Shown: in pieces, positions 34,416 to 46,340 of the stretch
Layout: the number at the start of each line of letters is the position of its first letter
How positions within the stretch are numbered: the stretch's first letter is position 1
Assembly: GCA_900095095.1 (NCBI GenBank)
Contig: FMBT01000379.1
Span: forward strand, 62,001-126,000
Reading direction: 5' to 3'
Origin: Fragilariopsis cylindrus CCMP1102
Taxonomy: Eukaryota > Bacillariophyta > Bacillariophyceae > Bacillariales > Bacillariaceae
Length of the DNA stretch: 64,000 nt
Notes under the pieces: generated by a model
Told to the model about the DNA's origin: nothing
Databases searched by the model: none
What the model saw: only the letters and a program-made list of their open reading frames with translations
Translations under genes and position numbers: made by a program

Positions 34416-37106
34416 ATGCCAAGGTTTAAGGTCTTCATTAAGAAGCCCTCGAGCAACAGAGAAACTGTTGCTACTACCACCGCTGGCAATACGCTGGACA
34501 AGGACAACTATAAATACAACGACGATGGCGGCAATGAGGATGCCTTAGCTTTACTTGCCGATGCTACTGATAAAAATAACAGTGCCGATAATAATAATAA
34601 TAATAATAATAATGACAATGACAATGACAATGACAATGCTTCAACAAAAAGTAGACGTGAACGAAATAGTGGAAGAAGTAGAAGAAAGAAGAGAAAGATG
34701 AAGAGGAGGACATATCGTGATTTACTCGTACTGCCATCATTATCAGAATCTGAACTGAATGATACCAGTAGAAGGATAATGATAAAGAATAATGATAGTA
34801 ATATTAATGATCAAGTAAAAGAAGAAAGGAAGATAATTATTAGTCAACAAGAAATGATAGCAGCGCTGATGCAGCAGCAACAGCAACAACAGCAACAGCA
34901 ACATCATGATTCTTCATCACAGTCACAGTCATCATCATGTTGTGCTGCTTCTACTGAGGATGATGATGGATCAGTTGAATGGATTACTCAAATTGAATAT
35001 CAACCTCATAGTAAGAGAAATAGTCATCATCTAGACCGAACATTACCATCAGTAATAGAGGAGAACAACAGTAAGGTAGTTTACGGTATTGATAGTGTTG
35101 ATGATGATTATGATGACGATGATGATGATATGGAGAGTGCATTTTCTATAGCTCAAGCACATCAATATTATGATAAGAAGTATTCCAGTCCTACGAAGTC
35201 ATCATTATCGCCGCCGTATAATGATAATGATGATGATAATGATGATGACAGTGATGATGTTGGATCATTAGAAGCCACAACAGTATCAACATCAACAACA
35301 GTTATATCACTTGACTCTATTATACCACAGAATTTATCATTAGCATCATCAAACCCCCTCCCCCCTCCACCCCCATTATCTCACGATGATGACAGCAACA
35401 ACGATAAACAACAATTACATCAACAGCAGCAGCAACAACTTGCAACACAAAGTAATCATTCTCAATCTATGGTAGGTGTTCTAGTTAAGAGTTTCGTTAG
35501 AACTTTTTGGAAATGCAGTACTTGTCGGGATGATAAAGACAATAATAAGATTAACAATACCAATAACCACGACAACCAGCTAACCCATGACCATGACCAG
35601 CAGCCGCACAACAATGACAATGACAATGGCAATGGCAATGGCAATGGCAATGGCAATGGCAATGGCAATGACAACGACGATAACGATAACGATAATGATA
35701 ACGACGATAACGATAACGATGTTGGTATTGATTTTAGTATCAGTATTGACGACTACGACTACGACGACGAGTCAGATAATATGTTCAACAACAATAGCAG
35801 CATTGCTGATGATGATAAATCTCAGTACGATGAGGATGTGGCGAATGAAGGTAATAATGAGGAGGAAGAAGAAAGTAGGAAGAAAAAGACGCCAAGGAAA
35901 TTTGCTTTCGATGATAATGAAACAGTAACAGTAGCATCTACGGTAGATGATACAACGCATATTATTGATGCTGACAAAGGTGACGACGATGACGCAGGCG
36001 AAGGTAAAGGCAACGATATTCATATAGGTGTATCATATTCATTCCAATTACTACCATCACCATCGATGATATCCATTGCCGGGACTGAAAAAACAAGTAC
36101 TGAAAAACTACAAAAGTTTCTTCAAAAACAGAATCAGAATCAAAAGACTAAACATCAACAATTACAAGAACAACATAGTCAACATACTGCCAGGGGTTCA
36201 TTATCATATACACACAGTACAAGGAATAACGGCATGTGTGATAATTATCATCCAGAAACAGCAATAACAACAATATTGGCATCATCAAAAGCAGCAAACA
36301 CAGAAACATCAACGGCAGCACCAACCGCAATAGATATAACGACAGCTGCAGCAACAGCTACACCAACAGCAACAATATCAGAAGCAGTAGCAACGAAAAT
36401 CCTTATTGGAAAGTCTATACCTACTGAACTGGTAGGAGCAAGCGGCGCTCATCACCGTCATCAAGATTCTTACTCAACTACCACAACAGCAAGTGCATGT
36501 ACAAGTGACGAATCATCATCACCGCCTTGGGCTGACCCTATGACGGTAGTATCATCGGCTGATACAGCATCGAAAAAAGTAAAGATCACAATCACTCGAA
36601 ATATCTACAACCGATTAAACAAAATCAATACCGCATCAACAGTACAATCATTAAAAAATTCTAATGGATTTAGAACTCGATCATTTTCTCCTTTTGGGAA
36701 GATATTCCATAACGTCAACAATAGTACCAAACTCGACAACAAGGACGACGGGGACGGAAGTGACAAACGTAGGAAGAAACAAGACCCACCTTCCGTGGTA
36801 GATGGCAATAATCGTCGCATTCAAAGTGACAAGTCCAAGAAGAAACAAGAACCACTTTCCGTGGTGGAAACTAATGACAAGCACAAGAACAAAGTAGAAC
36901 CATCCTCCGTGGTGGAAGACAAAATTATTCATCATCATCATCATATTCAACATTGGAAGCGTAGATTGGTTTGCTGTACAACCAGTACCAGTGCCATTGG
37001 TGTTGCAGGTTGCTCGACCCCATTACCACCAGCACCATCATTGGACAATCTTTCTCCTATGGCACGACTTCGTCATTATCCTAAGGAAATAAATTTAACC
37101 GAATGA
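34416..37106 (+). CDS. large disordered Asn/Asp-rich protein, 896 aa
   Basis: One uninterrupted frame from ATG. Basic clusters (RRERNSGRSRRKKRKMKRR, residues 78-97) may act as nuclear localisation signals and are followed by TYRDLLVLPSLSESEL. Long Asp, Asn, Gln and Ser runs fill most of the protein, including an Asn-Gly run from a GGCAAT hexamer repeat (about 35624-35667). Near the C-terminus (about 36760-36920) three degenerate ~20-residue repeats carry KKQDPPSVVDG, KKQEPLSVVET and NKVEPSSVVED. A short ordered end reads DNLSPMARLRHYPKEINL. No enzymatic domain was seen. Function unknown. Confidence 0.6.
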   Translation: MPRFKVFIKKPSSNRETVATTTAGNTLDKDNYKYNDDGGNEDALALLADATDKNNSADNNNNNNNNDNDNDNDNASTKSRRERNSGRSRRKKRKMKRRTYRDLLVLPSLSESELNDTSRRIMIKNNDSNINDQVKEERKIIISQQEMIAALMQQQQQQQQQQHHDSSSQSQSSSCCAASTEDDDGSVEWITQIEYQPHSKRNSHHLDRTLPSVIEENNSKVVYGIDSVDDDYDDDDDDMESAFSIAQAHQYYDKKYSSPTKSSLSPPYNDNDDDNDDDSDDVGSLEATTVSTSTTVISLDSIIPQNLSLASSNPLPPPPPLSHDDDSNNDKQQLHQQQQQQLATQSNHSQSMVGVLVKSFVRTFWKCSTCRDDKDNNKINNTNNHDNQLTHDHDQQPHNNDNDNGNGNGNGNGNGNGNDNDDNDNDNDNDDNDNDVGIDFSISIDDYDYDDESDNMFNNNSSIADDDKSQYDEDVANEGNNEEEEESRKKKTPRKFAFDDNETVTVASTVDDTTHIIDADKGDDDDAGEGKGNDIHIGVSYSFQLLPSPSMISIAGTEKTSTEKLQKFLQKQNQNQKTKHQQLQEQHSQHTARGSLSYTHSTRNNGMCDNYHPETAITTILASSKAANTETSTAAPTAIDITTAAATATPTATISEAVATKILIGKSIPTELVGASGAHHRHQDSYSTTTTASACTSDESSSPPWADPMTVVSSADTASKKVKITITRNIYNRLNKINTASTVQSLKNSNGFRTRSFSPFGKIFHNVNNSTKLDNKDDGDGSDKRRKKQDPPSVVDGNNRRIQSDKSKKKQEPLSVVETNDKHKNKVEPSSVVEDKIIHHHHHIQHWKRRLVCCTTSTSAIGVAGCSTPLPPAPSLDNLSPMARLRHYPKEINLTE

Positions 37107-37389
37107 AGGAAATATATATATGTTTATTTAAAATAAGAGATAATATTAGAAAATCAGCTTACATAACAACATACCTTGTATTAACCATATTTGTAGAGAT
37201 CAATGTTAAACATTTTTAATTCATTATATTCCGACCAGTTCGTCTAGATAAGAATGAAACGATTGAAATGATAGTCACTAATACACCACCACCACCACCA
37301 CCACCACCACTACAGCAACAAAAACTACTACTACATTAGCTATAGGGGCAGAATTGTTGCATGAAATGGTTTTTAGGTTTGAAAGTTTA

Positions 37390-40118
37390 TTAGCGTCGTT
37401 CTTCGTTGCTGTTTTCTTTATCGTCCGTTGGCTTACTACCACCGAAAGAAAATGCCATGACAAATGTATTGAGTGCAATGTGTGCACCTATCGACGCTGC
37501 AATTCCCCTTTTCGTATATAAAGGATTAAAAAGGAAGCGAGCACCAATAAAAGAGATTGTACACTGGAAAAGAGCACCATAAATGTTATCCCATGCATTA
37601 CAATTAGACGTAGACGCCACATTATCTTTTCTGATTGGAAACCAATTTCCCATATGTATTAAACCAAATAATAGACTATTCATCCAAATCCATGCTGGCG
37701 TATTTGCGGACAATGATCCACCACCAGCAATAGCCGCACTTGCCGTTTCCTTCATTGTAGTTCCACCACCAAGAATAAGGGCACTACGTGTACTACTCAT
37801 CATACTGAACAAGAAACCTTCCACTCCATGCCAGATTTTATCAAAAGCATATCGAAAAATAAGTTCCTCTTTGATCGGTCCAAGGAATGCTGCATTTATT
37901 CTAATAAAACTCTTATTGACATTATTGCTGTTATCACTATCGTCATCACTCTTTGCAGTCAAATAAGTCAACGAACTTTTGCTGGACGGTGCTGCCTTCC
38001 ATAATAGTACTTGATTAGCAACCGTTCGAATTTTTAAACTCAGATTCTTTAATAACGATTCTTCTTCTTGTTGTTCTTTCTTTTTCAACTTGTTATTTTG
38101 CTTGTCCTTGTCCTTGTTGTCCGAAGAAGAAAGAAAAACTGACATGTTTTTGATGTTATTACTTATCTGTGAAAGAATCGATGATAATAATTTTAAAGTT
38201 ATAAAAATGGGAAATTTAATATAGGCAAGAAACAGAAATTATAGAACTGAATTCGATAATAGTATTACGTTACTGATCATGATTGATATAGTGGATAGAT
38301 TCTGTACAATAGGATTATTAATTCCTACTGGTTTCAACAAAAAATAATAGTCATTATTACTGTTATTATTGATTCTTCTTCTTCCTATCAGTTTCTTGAA
38401 CAACAAATTAATCACAATAAATCGTAAAAACAAAAGGAATGCAACTGATTCTCCAAGAATTTGGAAATAAGTATGATTTGATAGAATACCTGTTGTTGCA
38501 CCATATAAACAATCATTCAAAAATTGGGTAATAATAGTTCGATAACCAAGTACAGAAGAAGGTTGGTGGTTTGCTTTCCAAAACCACATCCAACCTCCAC
38601 CTGATAACAATCCCATCGATAACAATGACAAACGTTTCTTAAGATGATTCATTATTATTTCTTCGTTTTTTCTTCCTTGTTGCTGTTCTTCTTCTTCTTT
38701 ACTATCATCATAAATCAACCATCCCAATAATCCTGATGACAAGTTTCGTATATGAGAAACAGATCTAACTATACGTGAAGTGATTATTCTTAATTTTGTA
38801 GTAACGACGTCACTAGGATTAAATAATTCAATGAATTCCATTTGCTCATCATTATAGGCAGAATATATAACTGAAAATGGATCATCTTTACCATCATTAT
38901 TCTCATTGTTGTTTTCGTTGTCATCATTCGTACTATCTTCATCAATTGTCCAAAAAATCATTTTACCATTATTATTATTGTTGTTATTTGATTCAAAATT
39001 AATAAGATTTGCTGAATAAATGATTGTACTACTACTTTCTTTTCATCATCTATACAATGTAATTCATTAGTTCTATAACGACGTTTCAATGATGATATAT
39101 CAATTGCATCACGATTGATAAAACATGTATCGTCATCATCCTCTGCAAATATAAAATATGGTGGTGGTGGTGGTGGTGGTGTTTTATTGTTCTCGCGGTC
39201 TAGTAATAACGACGAGTTGTTCATCACCTTCACTGACGATACTGCCTGTCTTAATTCTTCTGGATTATTCACAAAACTCTTTTTTATTGTATTTGTATTT
39301 GTATTGTTGTTATCATCATCATCCATTGTTGTTGTTGTTGTTATTGAAGCTTCTTTAACTACTACCCAACATTTATTCATTTTCCCTAAAAGTGCTTCTT
39401 TTATCATACCATACTTTTTATCGCCGTCATCATCATCCTTATCGTTCTGGATATTACCATTATAAATTGTCCAAAAGACGGTAGTAGTAGTCACAACACT
39501 ATTATCTTCGTCGTCTAATCTTACTATTGCGTATTCGTCATTGTTTGATGATATTTCAGCGGAATACACTACTTCTCCTTCTCCTTCTTTTTCTCGACCA
39601 CCAGCAACTTGAACTTGAAATGTATCTTCTATAGTATTGAAATCAATACCAGAAGATGAAAAAAAGGATGATGCACTCAATGAATTATTCTGGAGGTTCT
39701 CATTGACTCCATTTCTTTCCTCGTCGTCCGGAGCGTAGTTCATCATCATCAAGCATGTTGTTAATCTTGTACTACTCCTTCGTAGTTGCGTTCGTCGTCG
39801 TCGTTGTCGTCGTGGATTATTAAGGAATAATAAATTTAAATTCTTCGATATTGTTGTTGTTGACGACGACGACAGCGCCGTCATAATAAAAGGTGACGAC
39901 GATAACGACGATAATTGCGATGTAATAATAGTACATATTGTGGTAGAACTACTGAAACCATGACAACATCCATTAGTATTATTATTATTATTGATGATGA
40001 TCAACATTATTATCAACAGTAGTAGAGGCAACGGTTGTAGTAGCAACGATCGTCGTCGTTGTCGTCGTCGTGATGATGACGACGATGACGATGACGATCC
40101 ATTCATTTTAGGAATCAT
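37390..40118 (-). CDS. CPBP-family (CAAX/Abi-type) intramembrane protease
   Basis: Proposed exons 40118-38269 and 38166-37390 (intron starting GTAATA and ending CAG, 102 bp). The first exon needs one extra base in the T4 run at 39040-39043 to stay open. With that, the total divides by three (875 aa). The C-terminal part has the CPBP metal-site motifs: EExxxR in GPIKEELIFRYAF, the FxxxH motif in LLFGLIHMGNW, and GAHIALN. Several hydrophobic spans surround them. The N-terminus is hydrophobic (LLLQPLPLLLLIIMLIII) and followed by CCHGFSSS, which could be a signal peptide plus a plastid F-motif. Three YSA-containing repeats (VVYSAEI, IIYSANL, VIYSAYN), two of them followed by FWTI, fill the middle. 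The family cleaves prenylated or other membrane substrates; plastid location is inference. Confidence 0.75.
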
Positions 40119-40979
40119 TATACCTCCTGTTCTCTTCAAGATTAATTTCAATAATATTTGGTTGTTGCTTGCTTGCTTGCTTCTTTTGATAAGTTTTTTT
40201 CAATTGATTTCTCTTCTTTTTTGTTTTATTTTTTGAATTAAATTGATTACTGTAGAGGCAGTCTTTATAAAGTCATGTATGTCCTTTCTTTATTCACTCT
40301 CTTTCCGTCGTCTTCTATTTCATATTGTGTGTTGCTTTTGCAATAAGTCGTCGCGTTTTTGTGTGTCGTCGTTGTTGTTATTTTCAATGATCTAAATTTA
40401 CGATTTTAATGATTGGATTAGTTTGGATTGGATTGGAATAAATTCTTGGAAATGGATTGTCATGTCATTCTTGTCATCGATTTTCTTTCAATTAGCATAG
40501 AGGGGGCCCCCAAAAATAGAATGTATTCGGGGATATAATTATTCCTTGACGAAAATAAGTGGCTTCAGTCAGTTGAGTCACACAAGTCAATAATAGAGAA
40601 TAAAAGCTAAATAAATACAGTTCTGTCCTTTTGACTACTGTACTTAAAAGTTAAAATGCTACTAAATATTATGTGTACTATTTTATTTTATAGAAATTGA
40701 TTTTTTTTTACCGAGACCGATTATCTTTACCGACGCATTACTATTAACTTCATTTAACGTTTTCTTACTTTACTTTTTTTTTTAAAATTTATACAACCTA
40801 TGACAACTTTTATGACTATGATATCCAGCATGAATTGTACGTTGATTGATGTGCTGTAGGAAAAAAATCTAAATCTGTGAACGGTACTCATGCGGAAGAG
40901 GATTTGAATTAGTTAGTTATATTATTATTATACGTTTTTACGGTTTTAACTTTTTCTTCTTTTTAAAATTTTGATGATT
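40119..40979. other. intergenic
   Basis: AT-rich, with poly-T runs and a GCTTGCTTGCTTGCTT run near 40168-40183. No gene recognised. Confidence 0.45.
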
Positions 40980-41883
40980 TTATAATAATTGTAATTCATT
41001 ATTCGATCCAATACAATCAGAACAAAATTTCATATAGGGATGTTCCTCAATTAATAATTGTATCACTTTTTGTTTATAGTCAAAACTAGTCGAATCCCAG
41101 ATACATTCTGTTGATTTCTCATGTTGTTGATTGGTGGTACGTTGTTGATAATGTAGTACTGGAAATCTTCGTGAAGTTAATTTATCTTTCATATAATGAA
41201 TATAATTTTCTAATGGGAATGGATTAAAACATTTTAAGTCAATATTATTATTATTATCACTATTATTCAATAATAATGTAGTACTAAATCTCGAATCACC
41301 AAATTGTTTCATATAGACAGTATCTATTGCTTGTGGAATAGTAATATTTATTTCCTGTTCATCACAGACGTATTTTTTATTGAAATGAGATGCCATACTC
41401 ATTAAATGTTGTAGTGGTTCACGACATGGTACATGTAATTCTAATGTCAATAATGTGGAATTATTATTGTTATTGTTATAATTATTCTTATTATTTTTTT
41501 GATTTAAATCCTTGATTAATGTTGGCCAAAAGTTCCAGACACTTTCTTGTGATATATAATTACAATTTTCATACCCAATTTCCTTCATAATACCTTCTTT
41601 CACTCGACCACGATCAAAATGAGTTGAATTTGATACAGCTGATATAGAATCATTATTCTCACCAACTTCTGTGATATTATTTTGACGACCACGACTATTA
41701 AATTGATACGCATCATAGGAATATCCTTTATTACCACATACATTGTCTACGGGTTATTATTTTACTACAATAAGTACTGCGTTTATTGTTACTTGTACTT
41801 GTACTTGTACTTATTATTGTACTTCCTTTGCTTTTTTTGTTACTGCTATCGCTATAGTTGGCTCTACTTATTGGTGGCATCAT
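40980..41883 (-). CDS. conserved diatom-type protein, possibly sulfotransferase-like; 5' end uncertain
   Basis: A conserved frame runs from about 41747 to 40980: CGNKGYSYDAYQFNSRGR, LHVPCREPLQHLMSMASHF, ENYIHYMKDKL, ECIWDSTSFDYKQKV and FCSDCIGSNNE. From memory, this ordered Cys, REPLxHLMS and ECIW pattern belongs to a large diatom family that may be sulfotransferase- or glycosyltransferase-like; I could not search. No in-frame ATG lies near the open frame's start. An ATG at 41883 begins a low-complexity leader that joins in frame if one base is removed from the GGG at 41751-41753, giving 300 aa. A short 5' intron is the alternative. No membrane span is visible. Confidence 0.55.
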
Positions 41884-42149
41884 AAGATATAACTACGCTA
41901 CTACTAGTACTGTGATAAAGTGCTAATACATGTAAGAACCAGATTCTCGATACACTATTATATTGATATTAAGTGTTGTGATAAGAAATTATGAGCGCTT
42001 CGTAACATGTTTCCTTGCCATCTCCTTCCTTTAGTAGTAGGAAAGATGTGCTGTTGTTGTTTTACTGTGTGTCGCGAAAAGAAGCGTTTTGGTGGACCGA
42101 TTTTGAATTGTGCGACTCCGACGATTCACAATTTTTCTGAAATGAACAG

Positions 42150-42229
42150 GAGCATCCGGTAATGAAATTTCATTGGTTAGAAAACGTCTTTTTAGTCGCG
42201 CGCGTTCAAAAGGGGGCGTTCTTTCTCTC
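42150..42229. repeat. left terminal inverted repeat of the transposon
   Basis: The outer ~26 bases match the right end almost perfectly and include the palindrome AATGAAATTTCATT. Inner blocks TCGCGCGCG and AAAGGGGGCG also correspond to the right end, with indels between. Confidence 0.85.
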
Positions 42230-42260
42230 TTTAATGTATTTTCAGTCCCCAAAAACTTTC

Positions 42261-42370
42261 ATTCGTGCGAATTTTTTTCGCACGAATGATCAATCGTGCG
42301 AAATTTTGCGAAAAAATTTCGCACGAATGATCATTCGTGCGAAATTTTGCGAAAAAATTTCGCACAAATG
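42261..42370. repeat. left subterminal palindromic repeats
   Basis: Repeated units built from TTTCGCACGAATGATCA and its inverse, spaced by GCGAAAAAA, including CGCACGAATGATCATTCGTG-CG. The same motif is at 46341-46432, so it is a shared end structure of the element and probably a transposase-binding array. Confidence 0.85.
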
Positions 42371-42865
42371 CAAAAAATAAATAAATATTTCTAGTTATTT
42401 AAATTACCTAATACCCTAGAAAAATATTCGACTAGCTCGATCACTTTTTTAATTATATTTTTGATTCAAATTTTGTCTCAAATCGAAAATATTATCAAAT
42501 TCCACGTAGAATTCTACAGACACGTGCAGTACTGAAACTGATTTCATAGGGGGTAGTCCACAAAATTTGAAGAATAATTTTATTTCAACAGGGTTGTACC
42601 ATTTAGATCTTTTATAGTTTTTTTATTTTCAAATGAATGGCGAAGAAGGGTTGACAAGTGATTAAATCCGGGTTACTATTAGATGTTATAAAAATGTACG
42701 AAGTTATGTTTGGAGTTTGAAAATCGAAGATGTAAAGAAAAGACGCGTATTTTACACGGGATTGCACTTTTTTAAAAACCACAGCAAACATTTTTTCTAA
42801 CACCGTATCAACATTGCCCTGTTGTTATCGCTAACCAAGCTTCAAAAAATAATATTATAGTTACA

Positions 42866-43816
42866 ATGGTGGTGTTTTCCCCTACAAAAAAAGATATTAA
42901 ATCGATTGAGGATACCGCTCGAGCGGTTCTTGGTTTCCCGACAAGTCGCAAATGGGAATCAAAAGATAAACAAGCTCGTTTTAAATCATTGTTTGGTGCT
43001 AACAGTACAGTCATAACAGCTATTTGGAATGAAATTCAAAATCATATTGACGAAGATGTTTTTCGTAAGCACTTGTTATATGGCCTTCTTTTTATGAAAG
43101 TTTATTCAACAGAAGAAGTGCACTGTGCTATTGTTGGCTGGCCAAGTGTTAAAACGTTCAGGGAGAAGGCTTGGCACATAGTAGAATGCATAGCAGAATT
43201 GAAACCAAAATTAATTTTAATAGAAAATAGATTTATAAATGCGCCTCCTGAAACAAGAGTTGGGTTTAAACGATCCTTTTTGACTGATGATGCATGCGAT
43301 TTCGGGATCAATGAGCCATATCCCTGGGACAGAAAATGGTATGCTGTGAAATTCAATGGACCTGGTGTGAAATATAATGTTGCAATTGCAATTCATTCAG
43401 ATAATATTTGTTATGCGTCTGGTCCCCATTTCTCAGGAGAAAGTGAAACAACAATATTTAAAGAGAATCTAGGAACTGCTATTCCGGAAGACGAACCTGT
43501 TGAAATTGATGGTTGCACTGGTGGCGATCAAAGACAAATGAAACCACAGGCTGGTGACAATCGAAAAGTTAGAAAGCAAAAAAGTATCTTTAGAGGAAGA
43601 CAAGAAACAATATTCAGTAGAATGAAACAATTCAACGTACTGAATAGCCATTTTCGTCATAACGAGACAAGTGAGGAGCATACGTTGTACAAACATCAGG
43701 TTTGTTTTGATGCAATATTAGTTATCACTCAACTGAAATTTATGATTGGAGGTGATCAATTATTTGATGGTGGTGAGTTTGATGTTGAATATTATATGGG
43801 TCACCTTACTATTTAG
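42866..43816 (+). CDS. Harbinger-like DDE transposase
   Basis: An intact 316-aa frame. Catalytic acids by pattern are Asp142 in TDDACDFGINEP, Asp215 in EIDGCTGGD and Glu247 in RGRQETIFSRMKQFN (31 residues between the last two). The intervening PWDRKWYAVKFNGPGVKYNV matches the DDE_Tnp_4 style of PIF/Harbinger and IS5-like enzymes. The N-terminal 110 residues are helical and likely bind DNA. The start is the first ATG of the frame. It converges on the accessory gene of the same element. Confidence 0.85.
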   Translation: MVVFSPTKKDIKSIEDTARAVLGFPTSRKWESKDKQARFKSLFGANSTVITAIWNEIQNHIDEDVFRKHLLYGLLFMKVYSTEEVHCAIVGWPSVKTFREKAWHIVECIAELKPKLILIENRFINAPPETRVGFKRSFLTDDACDFGINEPYPWDRKWYAVKFNGPGVKYNVAIAIHSDNICYASGPHFSGESETTIFKENLGTAIPEDEPVEIDGCTGGDQRQMKPQAGDNRKVRKQKSIFRGRQETIFSRMKQFNVLNSHFRHNETSEEHTLYKHQVCFDAILVITQLKFMIGGDQLFDGGEFDVEYYMGHLTI

Positions 43817-44355
43817 GTCACAAGCGGGTGGAAGGGGAGGTATAGTAGAATGTGCAGACTGTTACAATCATTCCTATATATTTAGTTTCATCTACAATTG
43901 AGTAGAACTTTCAATATTTTTAGCATGTTTTTAATTTTATTTTTTATTTTCAAACATACCTGTAGCCTCATCAAAACAGCAATGTGTGACTACAGCAGAG
44001 GAAACGTACTAAAGGACATTGAAAAAAATTCTATTGATACTACTATTTTGTACTACAACTACTACTTAAGCTGCTACTAGAGGTGCAAAAAATGTGAAAT
44101 ATAAAATCGTTCTAATTTAGAGCTTATGTATGATACGATTTCTTTTTCATTTTTTTCTATGATTAATATTACAAGTAACTCCCCTAGGGATTTCTTTTTA
44201 CTTAAAAGAGTTACAATATTATCATTCCCAATCCCCATTTACGTATAGTTGTTTATTTCCCTTTCAATTTCAGCTAAACCTTCTTGTAATGTAGCAAGAG
44301 GATCTACGTCCAAAGAATCGATAGTACTGACAGATGAATTTCCCTCTTCCAATAG
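43817..44355. other. non-coding spacer inside the transposon
   Basis: AT-rich spacer between the converging 3' ends of the transposase and accessory genes. It holds no other frame of note and presumably both 3' UTRs. Confidence 0.6.
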
Positions 44356-45938
44356 TCAATATCCTTCAGGTAAATCTTTGTTATCATCAACTTCTTCTTC
44401 TCCGTCCGGAAGTCCATCGATTTCTTCTTTCTTCCAATCCTTGGCTGCTACTTGAAGACTAGAAACTGGTTCTTGTTCATCCACTTGAATGGAATCATTA
44501 GACCAATCACCATCAGAATTAGAATTAGAAACATCTGAATCTGATACAGTTTCCTTGGCTTCGTTAGCAGCAAGTTGAGAGTTAGCCTGTGGATCAGGAA
44601 TAGGCAAAGGTGGAGCAGGTGGTTGAGAGGGCGCGGGTGGTTTAACATATTGTTTAGTGGGTGGTCGTACTTCCTCTGCCTCGCCACCTGTAACACCCAT
44701 ATCATCATCCTTATCTTCATCATCATCTCTTTGTCTAACATTTTTAAAATTCTTACCAGTACCAATAGTAGCAGCAGCATCAGCAGAACTCTTTGCCTTT
44801 CGAGGTGTGCTCTCTTCTTCAGCCTTGCTATCAGGAGCAACTCGAACTTTGATAACAATATACATTCCATCGATGCCTTTATGTGTGATTGTTTTTGGCA
44901 TGATACTTGTATCATCTTCTTCTTTGATAGACATAGGTTCTCCAAAAGTAAAGTAGCCACTATTCCCTGTACGCTTTGCATCTTGCCCTGGTACTTTTTC
45001 CTTCCTTTCTTCTTGAAAATCAATCATACTTTCAATTAGATTACTCTCTTTACCATGTTCAGCATCGAATGCTGCTTGATACTCAGGGTCAGACCACCAA
45101 ATCGGATCATAGATGACCACTTTCAAAGTATGCTTGTCCTTCCATTCAAACATAATGTCTTCAGCTGCCACATAGTTGTTCCAGAGAATTCGAATATGAT
45201 AATGATTGAATCTCTTTCTAGTCCGGCGACATCTTGACAAGAATTCACCTTGAACAATAGGAGCTGCAATGCCATTTGCAATCGGTGCTCCTATTGCACC
45301 AGTGATGTCATCAAGTTTCTTTTTTGCAGGAGCTTTCTTCATTGAGCTGGCTTGTGGAGAGCCAATAGGAGGCTTTTTCGTTGGCATGGTTGCGAAAGAA
45401 ACTTCTTGTTGTATCGATTCAGTTTCAGATTCGATCTCGCTGTTGTAGTCTTCTTCTATATCTTCTTGTACTTGTCCTTCCGATTCGTATTCTGATTCGG
45501 ATTCGTCTTCCTTTGATGCTCCTTTTCTTTTCTTTGGTGGAAGATCAGGTTCTACAATCTCACTTCCTTGTTCGTGAAGCTGTGATGAAAGTGCAGCAGC
45601 TTTCTATAAAATAAAATTTAATATAATAAAACAAGATAGGATGAGAAAAGAAAACATACATACCTAATAATTAGGCAAAGACGGATTGTTATTAACTATT
45701 GTGTACTCACTTTAGCCCAGTATCGAAAGGTAGATTTTACGATGTAGTCTTTTATTGTACCACAAGATAAAAAGTCAGTCGCACTGCCAGGAACGTCGTA
45801 ACCGTTCAATCCTTCTCTATTGTGTGTCTCTTCTCCTCTGTAATAGAGCCAAGTTAGTCTCTTACGAAAATCAGGTAACCGACTGTACTCCTCTAATGCT
45901 GTAAGGGTTTGTTTGTTTGTAGCCGCTGTTCTTGCCAT
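44356..45938 (-). CDS. second protein of the transposon, unknown function
   Basis: Two exons, 45938-45711 and 45603-44356 (intron GTGAGT...TAG, phase 0), 491 aa. Residues 1-76 are a compact ordered domain (LPDFRKRLTWLYYRGEET, ATDFLSCGTIKDYIVKSTF). Then PPKKRKGASK, a likely nuclear localisation signal, precedes an acidic stretch. A further ordered domain spans about residues 185-330 (RKRFNHYHIRILWNNYVAAEDI, LKVVIYDPIWWSDPEYQAAF, GMYIVIKVRVAP). The C-terminus is Pro-rich then acidic. Harbinger elements usually pair the transposase with a MYB/SANT protein needed for nuclear import and DNA binding; no clear MYB helix pattern is visible here. The same helper role is inferred from position only. 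Confidence 0.75.
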
Positions 45939-46340
45939 TGTCAATGGACAAAAATGGAATTAAAAAAACAAGTTTAATAAAACAAGTGTGGTTTTTGTCA
46001 GCCTGTCAACTATACAGTATTAGTGCGTTTGAAGTGCTTTTTTGCTTTTTCAGGCGATACACCGTGTTGTAAGAAAAGTCATTTTTTTGTAAGCGTTAGA
46101 ACCGTGTTGTAAGAAAAGAAATGACTAAGAGACAACTCCGTCGGTTATTTGACCCGGGAATAAAGTAACGTCATTTCACCAGCAATGCCAGCGCTTTTGT
46201 GTTATACAACGGCTTTCTAATCCCGTGTGAATTCTATTTAAAATTAGATGTGACACATGCGACACAATAATTCTAGGGGGGGCATAGTAATTTGATCGCT
46301 TAGAAATATTTTAATTATACTAAAATAAATTTCACTTTTG

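Noticed and set aside
40118-40151. Upstream TTG start for the CPBP gene
   Set aside because: Nuclear genes in this group start at ATG; the first in-frame ATG is at 40118.
44448-45039. Long alternative frames on both strands inside the transposon's accessory gene
   Set aside because: Overlap the spliced 491-aa gene, which has the better composition and splice evidence.
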